DNA of 64,000 nucleotides from Bacteroidota bacterium (GTDB lineage Bacteria; Bacteroidota; Bacteroidia; B-17B0; Aurantibacillaceae), in NCBI GenBank assembly GCA_030692515.1, contig JAUXZS010000015.1, positions 429,373 to 493,372 of the forward strand, in the 5' to 3' direction. The position numbers and the translations under genes were made by a program. Shown in pieces: positions 1 to 8,068 of this stretch (position 1 is its first letter; the number at the start of each line of letters is the position of its first letter). Below the pieces are notes generated by a model that saw only the letters and a list, made by a program, of their open reading frames with translations, was not told the DNA's origin and made no database searches.

Positions 1-1974
1 GCTACTGGTGGGGCAAATAAGCTTACAGACGATAAAATTTCTGCGCTTTTCAACAAAGAAGTTTATTATTTAAATGATGCAGATAAGGCAGGAAAAGAAA
101 ACAGCACCATTAAAAAGTTAATCGCATATAAACTTAACTATAAAATTATTGATTTGTTTCCAGATCGTAACGATGGTTATGATTTAGCGGATGCAATTAT
201 TGATGGAAATAAGCCGGAAATTAAACCGGTCGAAAAGATAAAAAGCGAAAATGAAATTGAAACAGAATGTTTTGATAAATATGGTTTTTTTGTAAGGAAT
301 AATGAGTATTATATTAAGCAACAAATCAAACATTATACTAAGGATCTAAAAATTTCAAATTTTACAATGAAGTGGATTTATAGGCTAAATGATGAAAGCG
401 ATAATATTCCAATGTTATTTGAGTTAATTAAGGAGGATAAATCAACTATGTTACTTGAAATTACAAGTAAGGATTTATTAACGTCAACAAATTTCAGTGC
501 GATTGTTTTGAAGGGTGGTTTTAATTACAACGGAACAACTTTTGTCTTTAAAAATATTATTGAAAGCCTTTATGATGAGAGTAAAGAAGCAATTTACTTA
601 AGTACATTAGGACAAAACCTTGAGAATGATTTTTATTCTTTTTTTAATGGCGTTTTAAAAATCAATGGTGAATATAAAATCTGTGATGAACATGGTGTTG
701 TTGAACTCGATAATAAATATTTTTATTTACCAAGTGGTAAAAAGGGAAATGAAAATAACGTAGATTTTGTTGATGATAGAAAATTCAAGTTTACGCCCGG
801 GACACTTACTTTAAGTTTGTTCGTCGAAAAAATTTATAATATATATGAGATCAATGGCTTAATTGGCTTATGTTATACAATAGCAACAATACACAGAGAT
901 ATTATTTTTTCTGAAACAAAGTTTTTTCCTTTTTTGTTTTTATACGGTGGAAAAGGATCCGGTAAGTCGACTTATATTAATTTCTTTATGAATTTTTTCG
1001 GAGATCCTCAACCGGAAACTACTGAAAATAGTACAGATAAAGCAATTGAAAGAAAATTTGCTCAAATCAACAATAACTTGCAATACATTAAAGAGTTTAA
1101 TCCAACCTTTGAAGATAAAATAAAAGATATTTTAAAAAATGCTTACGATGGTGTAGGTTATTCCCGGGCGCAAGTTTCACAAAACAATAAAACTAAAACA
1201 TCAATTGTTCGTTCAGGTTTAGCTATTGATGGAAATTACTTTCCTACAAAAGATGATGCTTTATTTTCGAGATTAATATTTATGCTTTGGCAACCAACAT
1301 TTTCTGACAAAACAAAGGAAGATACACAAGATCTTCAGGACCTTTTTAAAGCAGGTAATGGTTTAATATTCTCCGATATATACAAACAAAGAGAGGTATA
1401 TAAAGATGGATTTAGCAAGCTTTACAGGCAAACAATAATTGAGCTAAAAACTTTGTGCCGGAATAAAAAGATAAATTTCAGTGAGCGTGAAATAAGCCAT
1501 ATTGCTTTGATGGCTGTTGTTTTTAAATTATCATTGAAAGAGATCCTTCCAAGTGATCTTGCTTATACAATGTTTGTTGATTTTTTAATAAAGGGCGCTC
1601 AAAAACAAACTCAAATAACGCAAAGTATTGACGATGTAAACAAGTTTCTTGAAGCTTTGAATACTTTACACCAAAGATCTATTTTAATGGAGCAAAAACA
1701 CTTTGTGAGAGAGCAGAGCGTAGGATTTGATTATTTGTATATCAATTTTAATTTATGCCAATTGGAGTATGCCAAGTATATTAAGGAAACGGGTGATGCA
1801 TTTAATATTTCAAAAGAAGGATTAAAGCAAAAATTAGAGTTTAGTGCTTCTAAAAACTATCCTTATACCAAACCTAACGAGTTATATTTTCAAAAGAAAT
1901 TTATGGGTGTAAACCAACGCTGTTTTGTCCTAGAAGTTGAACCGTGGACTTTTGATTTACTTGGTTTACAATAG
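1..1974 (+). CDS. Toprim primase / P-loop ATPase of a mobile element, 5'-truncated
   Basis: The frame is open from the first base of the window, so the gene begins upstream; 657 codons are visible. An apparent TTG start at 154 is internal and should not be used. Visible residues 20-40 carry a Toprim-like acidic motif (LNDADKAGKE, D26 and D28), as in DnaG-type and phage primases. A Walker A loop GGKGSGKST lies at residues 316-324 and is followed by an ATPase-like segment. This order, Toprim then P-loop ATPase, is that of primase-helicase fusions that replicate phages, plasmids and satellites. The ATPase subfamily (SF3-like or other) cannot be assigned by eye. Iteron-like repeats start about 45 bases after the stop. 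Replication role is inferred; a primase-like function is well supported. Confidence 0.8.
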   Translation, partial: ATGGANKLTDDKISALFNKEVYYLNDADKAGKENSTIKKLIAYKLNYKIIDLFPDRNDGYDLADAIIDGNKPEIKPVEKIKSENEIETECFDKYGFFVRNNEYYIKQQIKHYTKDLKISNFTMKWIYRLNDESDNIPMLFELIKEDKSTMLLEITSKDLLTSTNFSAIVLKGGFNYNGTTFVFKNIIESLYDESKEAIYLSTLGQNLENDFYSFFNGVLKINGEYKICDEHGVVELDNKYFYLPSGKKGNENNVDFVDDRKFKFTPGTLTLSLFVEKIYNIYEINGLIGLCYTIATIHRDIIFSETKFFPFLFLYGGKGSGKSTYINFFMNFFGDPQPETTENSTDKAIERKFAQINNNLQYIKEFNPTFEDKIKDILKNAYDGVGYSRAQVSQNNKTKTSIVRSGLAIDGNYFPTKDDALFSRLIFMLWQPTFSDKTKEDTQDLQDLFKAGNGLIFSDIYKQREVYKDGFSKLYRQTIIELKTLCRNKKINFSEREISHIALMAVVFKLSLKEILPSDLAYTMFVDFLIKGAQKQTQITQSIDDVNKFLEALNTLHQRSILMEQKHFVREQSVGFDYLYINFNLCQLEYAKYIKETGDAFNISKEGLKQKLEFSASKNYPYTKPNELYFQKKFMGVNQRCFVLEVEPWTFDLLGLQ

Positions 1975-2020
1975 TTTTTAAAAATGATTTTCAACTGTAC
2001 TTTATTTTTTGTTTTTTCTC

Positions 2021-2355
2021 TGTTACTTTGTTACTTTTTTTATTTTTTCCTTTATTTACGGCACATTAAAGCTTTTTTTGCGGTAACAAACGGTAACAAA
2101 ATGCTTAAAAAGGTAACAAAAAGGTTAAAAAAGTAACAGAAAATTGAAAATTTCAAAAAATCGATAAAAAAAGTCGTTTTCTGTTACCATAGTGAGAGTA
2201 GTAACGCAGCTAATTTTTAAAAAACTTTCCTTTATTCATGGCGGTAACAGCATTTGTTAAAATTAGACCTTCTGTTACCGTGTTTGTTACCGTTCAATGT
2301 CTTTAAAATCAAATATTTAAGCCTTAAAAATCGATTCGGTAACAAGGTAACAGGA
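2021..2355. repeat. Iteron-like GGTAACA/TGTTACC repeat cluster (possible replication origin)
   Basis: At least eleven copies of GTAACA or its complement occur in both orientations in about 335 bases. Tandem CGGTAACAAA units lie at 2081-2090 and 2091-2100. Further copies are near 2022, 2030, 2112, 2132, 2182, 2243, 2273, 2286, 2339 and 2345. A second motif, TTTCCTTTATT followed by TACGGC or CATGGC, occurs near 2047 and 2227. The cluster sits just downstream of the primase/ATPase gene and fills the gap before the next ORF. Clustered short repeats beside a replication gene are typical of iteron origins; a replication function is inferred, and a regulatory role is possible. Confidence 0.6.
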
Positions 2356-2413
2356 AAAAAATGGGTTTTCAGTATAGAAATGAAAATACGATCTATTTAA
2401 TTAAATTTACTCT

Positions 2414-2734
2414 ATGGGATTATATGACTTCAGATCAATTTATTTGCCTTATTGCTTACAGAAGCAAAAAGATGGTGGTTATCTTGTTTTAAACAGAAAC
2501 TACAAGCCAGTTGGCTTTAATACGCAAGAACATATAAAATATGAAGACTTCCCCGTTGCAACAAAATTCCCCGGCATAAATAAAAAAACCGCAACACTAT
2601 TATCTATTAATGCTTCAGATGACGTTAAAGAAATATTCTTATATGATGATGCCACAAACCCAATACGAAACAAAAAGAACATGGATTCATACCTGGAGAA
2701 AGTAGAAAGGTTGGCAAAGCTTAAAACAAAATAA
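2414..2734 (+). CDS. Conserved-looking small protein of the mobile element, function unknown
   Basis: Encodes 106 residues and starts with ATG. The N-terminus IYLPYCLQKQKDGGYLVLNR followed by YKPVGF looks like a short beta-rich fold; the C-terminus is helical and Lys-rich. There is no signal peptide or membrane segment. I recognise no catalytic motif. It lies between the iteron-like repeats and the gene for the 417-residue membrane protein, on the same strand, so it probably belongs to the same element. A minus-strand ORF across it is a shadow. Product unknown. Confidence 0.7.
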   Translation: MGLYDFRSIYLPYCLQKQKDGGYLVLNRNYKPVGFNTQEHIKYEDFPVATKFPGINKKTATLLSINASDDVKEIFLYDDATNPIRNKKNMDSYLEKVERLAKLKTK

Positions 2735-2780
2735 GGATAACAAGATGTTCAACAAAAGTTAATTTTAATTTCAACGTTTG

Positions 2781-2799
2781 TTGCAACGAATATGTTGAT
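2781..2799. repeat. Copy A of a 19-bp imperfect repeat flanking the 417-residue gene
   Basis: The sequence TTGCAACGAATATGTTGAT recurs with three mismatches at 4329-4347 in the same orientation. Around copy A, TTTGTTGCAA is itself repeated about 34 bases apart (near 2778 and 2812). The two copies bracket the membrane-protein gene. Possible protein-binding or recombination sites; function not established. Confidence 0.45.
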
Positions 2800-2962
2800 T
2801 TCAATAATAGTTTTGTTGCAATAACTGAAACTCAAAATAAATTCAAATTTGATTTTTAATGATTTATTTGAACTGAAAATAAATGTAATTCTATTCAACT
2901 TAGGCTCAAACCCTTGTAAACACAAGCCCTTCATAATCATTCAGTACACTATTTTGTGATAG

Positions 2963-2970
2963 TAAATTTG
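2963..2970 (+). promoter_or_regulatory. Putative -7 promoter element (TAAATTTG)
   Basis: TAAATTTG fits the Bacteroidota -7 consensus TAnnTTTG and lies 34 bases before the ATG at 3005. No convincing -33 TTTG element at the normal spacing was seen. It overlaps the left arm of a perfect palindrome, suggesting repression of this promoter. Confidence 0.5.
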
Positions 2971-2990
2971 ATTTATATATAAATCAAATT
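2965..2990. promoter_or_regulatory. Perfect 26-bp palindrome, operator-like or 5'-UTR hairpin
   Basis: Thirteen bases, AATTTGATTTATA, are followed directly by their exact reverse complement, with the centre between 2977 and 2978. It overlaps the putative -7 element and ends 14 bases before the ATG of the 417-residue protein. Perfect dyads of this size over a promoter are typical of dimeric repressor operators. A transcribed hairpin is an alternative. Confidence 0.6.
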
Positions 2991-3004
2991 AAAAAAAACA
3001 AAAA

Positions 3005-4258
3005 ATGGAAGGTATCCCTTTACAATTCTTAAACGGTGTAAATACCGGAGCGGCCGGACTCGGAAAAGAGTTCGACACACTCGAAACAACATTAAGTGGA
3101 ATAAACGACATGGAAGGCTTAGGCTTCACACATTTTAGAAGAGCGTTACATCAACATGTTAGAAACACTCGCAACAAAATTCAATCAACGCCTAATTCAG
3201 TTGAGGCCGTTTATGATCCAATTGAACTTGGAAGAATGTACGATGAATTGGATCAAGCCTTTGCCGGTGATGATGAATTATTAATGGGCGTATTAGAAAA
3301 ACTTGCTGTTAGGGAACATTCTGCTTTAAGAAAAAGGTTTCCAAACTGTGAGAACGCAATACACAGACATGACGATCATTTGTATGGCGCTGTTTTTGGC
3401 GATCTTGACGATAAAATGCTAGATGCATATAGCGGCCTTGGTAAGAAAGATCGATCAGCTAAAAAGAGAGCAAGGTCCGAAAAGAAAGGTAAGTCAGGCC
3501 CAATGACAAAAATAAAAAATGCAGTTATTAAGGCTAAAAGCGCCACGAAAAACGCTGGTGCTTCAACAAAAAAAGTATTGAAGAAAATAGGTAAAGCTGT
3601 TGTTAAACATAATCCGGTTGCTATTTCTGCTCGTTTAAGTTTTTTAGCAGCAATGCGCACAAACTTCGGTAAGATCGCTGAAAAAATGTACTGGGTTTAC
3701 ATGGGTAAAGAATTTGCATTGAGTAAAGGTATTTCTCTTGAATTTTACAACAATTGTGTAAAGCTTCACGAAAAGGCTTCACATATTTTTTTAAGTGTTT
3801 TAAAAGGTGATGAGAGTGCATTAAAAAAAGCCGTGTTAAATGGAAGGGCAGCAAAGAAAATAAAATCACAACTTGAAAAACGCGGAATGAGTGGCGTTGA
3901 ATTATTAATGGGTTTATCCGGTGACGGGTTGGGCGTAACGGCTGCTGAAGTAAATGCGGCTTCATCTCTTTTAAAGCCCCTAGTAGAGATGGTAGCAAAA
4001 TTTTTTAAAGAAAAACGTAAACGAGCTGAGGAAGAAGCCGAAGAAGAAAATGATGATTCAGTCGAAGCAGCAAACAATGTGAATGATGAAGAAGAAAGTT
4101 CAGGTGACAGCGAAACCACTACTTCAAAGAAATCTGGTTCTTCAAAGAAGTCCGGTTCGGGTGGTAAAACCGTAATGGTTGTAGGAGGAATTGGAATACT
4201 CGCTACAGCTTTGATCGTAATGAGCAGAAATAATAAAAAATCTGAAGTAGCTAAGTAA
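3005..4258 (+). CDS. Mobile-element protein with basic middle region and C-terminal membrane anchor
   Basis: Encodes 417 residues. Residues 1-145 are mixed and acidic, with a His-rich stretch (HRHDDH near 121). Residues 148-200 are very Lys-rich and could bind nucleic acid. Residues 200-290 form a helical block (HNPVAISARLSFLAAMRTNF). Residues about 338-375 are an acidic Glu-rich linker, then a Ser/Lys/Gly linker and one membrane helix (VMVVGGIGILATALIVM). The architecture resembles structural or DNA-associated proteins of membrane-containing phages, but that is inference; I cannot name the family. An operator-like palindrome precedes it, a terminator follows, and imperfect 19-bp repeats flank it. 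Confidence 0.75.
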   Translation: MEGIPLQFLNGVNTGAAGLGKEFDTLETTLSGINDMEGLGFTHFRRALHQHVRNTRNKIQSTPNSVEAVYDPIELGRMYDELDQAFAGDDELLMGVLEKLAVREHSALRKRFPNCENAIHRHDDHLYGAVFGDLDDKMLDAYSGLGKKDRSAKKRARSEKKGKSGPMTKIKNAVIKAKSATKNAGASTKKVLKKIGKAVVKHNPVAISARLSFLAAMRTNFGKIAEKMYWVYMGKEFALSKGISLEFYNNCVKLHEKASHIFLSVLKGDESALKKAVLNGRAAKKIKSQLEKRGMSGVELLMGLSGDGLGVTAAEVNAASSLLKPLVEMVAKFFKEKRKRAEEEAEEENDDSVEAANNVNDEEESSGDSETTTSKKSGSSKKSGSGGKTVMVVGGIGILATALIVMSRNNKKSEVAK

Positions 4259-4278
4259 TTTGCCTTACTTAGTGCATG

Positions 4279-4315
4279 AAAAGCGTCTAAACTCATGGTT
4301 TTAGGCGCTTTTTTG
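4279..4315 (+). terminator. Rho-independent terminator after the 417-residue gene
   Basis: AAGCGTCTAAA pairs with TTTAGGCGCTT (one G-T pair) around an 8-base loop and is followed by a T-run. It starts about 20 bases after the stop codon. Confidence 0.85.
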
Positions 4316-4325
4316 TTTACATAGG

Positions 4326-4360
4326 CCGTTGCAGCGTATTTGTTGATCCAATAGCAACGG
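4326..4360. repeat. Copy B of the 19-bp repeat within an inverted repeat
   Basis: TTGCAGCGTATTTGTTGAT at 4329-4347 matches copy A at 16 of 19 positions. Here it sits between inverted arms CCGTTGC (4326-4332) and GCAACGG (4354-4360). Recombinase or regulator binding is possible but unproven. Confidence 0.4.
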
Positions 4361-4684
4361 TGTTGTTTTAAAGCAGTTGCAACAACAAAAACTACATGTT
4401 TTAATTGTCATTTACCCAAGGTCAATGACTCATTAATCCAATGAATAAAAAAGCCCAGATGGTTCTAGGCTCTAATTTCATTGAAGTGTTACCTACCAGG
4501 CGATAGACTATCTATCATTTGCTTTGTTTTTTTTAAATCTAGGGTTTTCCTTTAATTTTACTTTATTAACACTTTATTAACAAAATTACAAACTTTGGGA
4601 TTTTAAAAACAAATAAGAAATTACTGATAATCAATTACTTAAAATCATTTTTATAAAGTTAGGGATGTTGGAAGCAAATAAGAT
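4361..4684. other. Non-coding gap between the element gene and the AlbA-family gene
   Basis: No ORF with coding character. It contains two near-adjacent copies of CTTTATTAACA (4561-4571 and 4573-4583), a short inverted repeat GATAG/CTATC near 4502-4516, and AT-rich sequence. Nothing here identifies an attachment site, but this is a plausible place for the right edge of the element. Confidence 0.4.
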
Positions 4685-6136
4685 TTAAGCCCAATACGGA
4701 ACGTATGAGGCAAATTTTTTGGAACTATTTTCCGGATCAGATGATTTAATCAAACCAGACTCAATGGTATCCGCAATGATTTTTGAGGCGGAAGAAACAT
4801 TGTTCTTTGAAATATTAAATCTTTTCCTGACCGATTGATTATTAACCGGCTGATTACTTATATAATTAAGCGCAGTATGTTGATAGCAAGCGCGGACCCT
4901 ATCTTCAAGAGTCATTCTAGATAAAGGAATTGGTGCGTACATAATTACTCTAGTATAATTATCCCCTTTGATAAACTTTGGGGCCGGCAATTGATATGTT
5001 TCAATTGCATGAATAGCCCTATCAATACCACTACCTCGCTCTTCACAAATTTTAAGCCTGCGCATTAAAGAAGCAAGTTTCTCGTTACGAGATTTAGGAG
5101 CAGTATCAATAAATCTATTTGTTTCAACTAAAGGCACACCTGGGTTTGTTATTTCAATTCTATCTGTAAAAATTTCAATAAGAACACCAGTACCGGTTTC
5201 TGAAAAATCTTGATGAATTAAGGCATTAGCAACAAATTCGCGAATGGCTACTTCCGGATAAACTTTTACCTGTTTTCTTAACGCGTTTTCAATTACCTCA
5301 TTCGAAGAAAGTTGATCCATAATATAAACAACCAATCCCTCGAACCCTGAAGCATAACCACGTTTTCCGACTTGTTCTTTTAAAGCATTAATTCTACTTG
5401 TTTCTTTATAGACAATTACCCTAATAGTTTTTCGTTTGAGGTCTATAAAACTATCTATATCGCGTGTAAATAAAATGGCACCAAGATTTGTAACATTCCA
5501 AAATTCATTTGACTTGACAATTAATCCTTCTGAAGCAAGTGCGAGAAGTATATTCACTTTGGTATCTGGGAGCCTTAATTCAAGCATCCTAAAATAACTA
5601 TCGTAGTCAAGCAACTTAACAACATCGTCTGAAGAAATATTGAACGCAGTAATTTGCGATTCAAAATCGATTCCTGATGAAATTGAAATAAGAAATTTAA
5701 TTTCTTGGGCAGATAGTTTCACGGTTTGGCCGGCACTTCTTTTATAACTATAATGAAGATCTTTTCCTCTTAAATGTACAGGCTTATCATTTACCTCATG
5801 AATATAAATAATGAGAACTGGATTACCTCTAAATTCAATAACAGTATGATCAATAGAAAGCGCGGTGGATAAATTATTACGTGCAATATTACCTAGTTTT
5901 TGGACGATAACATCAATAGCGTTTTTTTCTAACGGTGCTGGAGACCCATCATTATTAATTCCATACGCGAGATAACCACCTTCCTGATGATTAGCAAATG
6001 CGCAAAGATGCTGTGCTAATCTATCTGTATTGTCAGATAAGTCACTTTTCCAATCGATTTCATTCAATTCCTGAGGAATTGGATCCATGCTCTTAGAAAG
6101 CCATAGTTTAGCATTATCAATCCAACTAGTTAACAT
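4685..6136 (-). CDS. Schlafen AlbA_2 domain / HATPase_c_4 putative regulator
   Basis: Encodes 483 residues. Residues about 20-150 match the AlbA_2 (Schlafen-type, AAA_4) domain: ALCAFANHQEGGYLAYGINN near 45-64, and later a Y-K-R-S-A-G-Q-T segment. Residues about 290-400 look like a HATPase_c_4 fold (AIREFVANALIHQDFSETG, then ITNPG and GSGIDRA). The C-terminus contains a predicted helix-turn-helix-like part (VRKRFNISKNNVSSASKII). Such proteins are usually annotated as ATP-binding transcriptional regulators and are frequent on mobile DNA and near defence genes; some relatives act in anti-phage defence. Role here unknown. It points toward the element and may mark its border. Confidence 0.85.
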   Translation of the reverse strand: MLTSWIDNAKLWLSKSMDPIPQELNEIDWKSDLSDNTDRLAQHLCAFANHQEGGYLAYGINNDGSPAPLEKNAIDVIVQKLGNIARNNLSTALSIDHTVIEFRGNPVLIIYIHEVNDKPVHLRGKDLHYSYKRSAGQTVKLSAQEIKFLISISSGIDFESQITAFNISSDDVVKLLDYDSYFRMLELRLPDTKVNILLALASEGLIVKSNEFWNVTNLGAILFTRDIDSFIDLKRKTIRVIVYKETSRINALKEQVGKRGYASGFEGLVVYIMDQLSSNEVIENALRKQVKVYPEVAIREFVANALIHQDFSETGTGVLIEIFTDRIEITNPGVPLVETNRFIDTAPKSRNEKLASLMRRLKICEERGSGIDRAIHAIETYQLPAPKFIKGDNYTRVIMYAPIPLSRMTLEDRVRACYQHTALNYISNQPVNNQSVRKRFNISKNNVSSASKIIADTIESGLIKSSDPENSSKKFASYVPYWA

Positions 6137-6441
6137 GATTCAAAATTACTAAAATTAGGATGAAATTGTTAGAGGAATATGTTTAGTCTAAAATGAGTAT
6201 ATTTGTTTAGAGAAGTAAAGGTGATAAAACTTCACTATTATTTAAGCAAATCAGTAAAAACACTGTAATAACGAGTCTTGTAGAGGGTTTAAAAAAGTCC
6301 GCTCGGGACCTCTGAAAACCCTTTGTGTTTTGCGCAAAGGGTTTTTTGTTTATAGACTTTTAAATATAGTCTCTGGATAGATTTGAACTTTAAGACTAAC
6401 ATCACTCTAATTTAGTCAATAATTTATCCTTAAATTTATTT
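6137..6441. other. Intergenic region with a hairpin terminator
   Basis: This divergent gap lies between the AlbA-family gene and the TPR gene. It holds the hairpin at 6315-6347 and a short palindrome GTCC-GCTCG-GGAC near 6298-6310. No tRNA cloverleaf can be folded from it. Upstream promoters of both genes are probably here but no clear TAnnTTTG element was seen. Confidence 0.5.
6315..6347 (+). terminator. Hairpin terminator, orientation uncertain
   Basis: AAAACCCTTTG pairs with CAAAGGGTTTT around a 9-base loop and is followed by T residues. There is no plus-strand gene immediately upstream, so it may be a leftover of a lost gene or an unannotated RNA. Confidence 0.6.
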
Positions 6442-7920
6442 ATGGTTTCAAAACAACTACTGGTAATTATTCTTTTTGTTTTATTTTTCGCGAATATTCA
6501 TGCTCAAAGTATTTTTGAGGCAGACTCTATTCGCAAACTAATTAAAGCCGACAAAGAAGATACAAATAAAGTAAACCATTTAAATACACTCGTTGATGAT
6601 TTGCAATTTGTTTGGGCAGTTAGTGAGCCATTAATAAATGAGCAGATTCAGCTTTCGAGGAAATTAAATTTTTGGCGCGGTCAGGCTAAAGCTTATTTAC
6701 AGTTTAGTTGGTGTTATAATCTTATAAGCGATTATAAAAAGGCAACTAATTATTGTGATTCTGCTATGATGATTTTAAAAAAAAATAATTATAAATTAGG
6801 TATTGGGTCTGTTCTTATTACAAAAGGAGGAATAGTTGGCAAGATTGGAGCAACCGATGAGGCCTACCGTTTGTATACAGAAGCTTTAACGATTTTTGAA
6901 AACGAAGAGTCAGAAAGAGGAGTTGCGGCAGCTTTGATTAATATTGCAAATATTCAAAACAATCAGGGCGATATCGATAAAGCAACTGCAAATATGAAAA
7001 GAGCTTTAGCGATTAACTTAAAATTAAAAAATTTAAAAAGTCAGGGAATTTGCTACAGTAATTTAGGAAATTACCAAAATAAAAAGGGGCAAGCCGATAG
7101 CGCAATCTATTTTTATCGTAAGGCATTAAATATAAAACTAATTCAAGGCGATGTTCGCGGAGAAGCTGCATCTTATGGAAGAATTTCCGGTGTACATGAA
7201 CAAAATGGAAACATGGATAGCGCAATTTTATATACCAATAAAGAGTTAAAATTATTTGAAGGTTTAAAAGATAAAAGTAATTTATCTAAAACCATGATAT
7301 CTGTTGGTTTTTTAAATTTAAAATCCTCTAAAGTTGAGCAAGCGATTAATATTTGTAACACTGCTTTAGTGATTGGAGAAGAAATAGGAGAGCAAAGCAT
7401 AAAGCGAGATGCTTGCGAATGCCTTGCGCAAGCCTACGCAGCAAAAAAAGATGGCTTAAAGGCCTATAAATATCTATCACTCTTTATTCAGTTTAAAGAT
7501 TCATTAAGTAACTCCGACATTGATAAACAAATTGCGAGAACAGAAGTATCTTATAAATACGAAAAAGAAATTTTAGCAGATAGCATTCGTACAGCCGAAA
7601 ATCAAAAAGGAATGTTGGCGCGTGAACAACAAAAGTTGGAAAAACAACGTGTAATTGCAATTGCAGGAATTGTTGGGTTTTTATTGGCTTTATTATTAGC
7701 AATAGTATTTTATAAGAGTGCAAAACAAAAAAGTCGCGATAATAGTTTACTCGAAGAAAAAAATACAATTATTGAAGAGCATCGTTCGATACTTGAATTG
7801 AAGAATAGGGAAATATTAGATTCTATTAAATATGCTAAGCGTATCCAAATGGCCATATTGCCTAACGAAAATTATATTGAGCGAAATTTAAAAAAGTTAA
7901 ACCCTTCTGATAAAAAATAG
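6442..7920 (+). CDS. TPR sensor-like membrane protein, lacking the usual SpoIIE phosphatase domain
   Basis: Encodes 492 residues, with signal peptide MVSKQLLVIILFVLFF...AQ. At least five tetratricopeptide repeats lie at about residues 75-350 (for example AAALINIANIQNNQGDIDKA). One membrane helix is at about 403-425, followed by a coiled coil (EEKNTIIEEHRSILELKNRE). It then has DSIKYAKRIQMAILP, the linker that in this family leads into a PP2C/SpoIIE phosphatase, but stops 16 residues later. A full-length paralogue of this architecture is at 30568-32526 on the other strand. The 148 bases after the stop carry no remnant of the phosphatase domain. Probably a truncated, perhaps non-functional, derivative. 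Confidence 0.85.
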   Translation: MVSKQLLVIILFVLFFANIHAQSIFEADSIRKLIKADKEDTNKVNHLNTLVDDLQFVWAVSEPLINEQIQLSRKLNFWRGQAKAYLQFSWCYNLISDYKKATNYCDSAMMILKKNNYKLGIGSVLITKGGIVGKIGATDEAYRLYTEALTIFENEESERGVAAALINIANIQNNQGDIDKATANMKRALAINLKLKNLKSQGICYSNLGNYQNKKGQADSAIYFYRKALNIKLIQGDVRGEAASYGRISGVHEQNGNMDSAILYTNKELKLFEGLKDKSNLSKTMISVGFLNLKSSKVEQAINICNTALVIGEEIGEQSIKRDACECLAQAYAAKKDGLKAYKYLSLFIQFKDSLSNSDIDKQIARTEVSYKYEKEILADSIRTAENQKGMLAREQQKLEKQRVIAIAGIVGFLLALLLAIVFYKSAKQKSRDNSLLEEKNTIIEEHRSILELKNREILDSIKYAKRIQMAILPNENYIERNLKKLNPSDKK

Positions 7921-8068
7921 GATAATCCCATGTTTTTTTTCCTTTCGATGTTATAATTGAATCTGAAAGTACGCTCAATAAAGGAAATGATAATGTATAG
8001 TAAAGGACATGTTTGCGATGATTGTAACTTTAAATAGAAAGAATAATTTTTTTTGTATCTTTAAGTAA

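Noticed and set aside
154..1974. TTG at 154 as the start of the replication protein
   Set aside because: The frame is open to the window edge and the upstream codons encode part of the Toprim motif.
2021..2355. CRISPR array
   Set aside because: Repeats are 6-10 bases, in both orientations and irregularly spaced; no spacers of constant length.
2749..2940. Minus-strand ORF of 63 codons
   Set aside because: Low-complexity product from AT-rich repeats; no start context and no recognised features.
3621..4296. Two minus-strand ORFs (125 and 176 codons) across the 417-residue gene
   Set aside because: They are the reverse frames of a Lys/Glu-rich coding region, with low-complexity Ser/Phe-rich products and no domain.
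6290..6312. tRNA 3' end used as attachment site (GTCCGCTCGGGACC)
   Set aside because: No T-arm or acceptor stem can be drawn around it and the upstream sequence does not fold as a tRNA.
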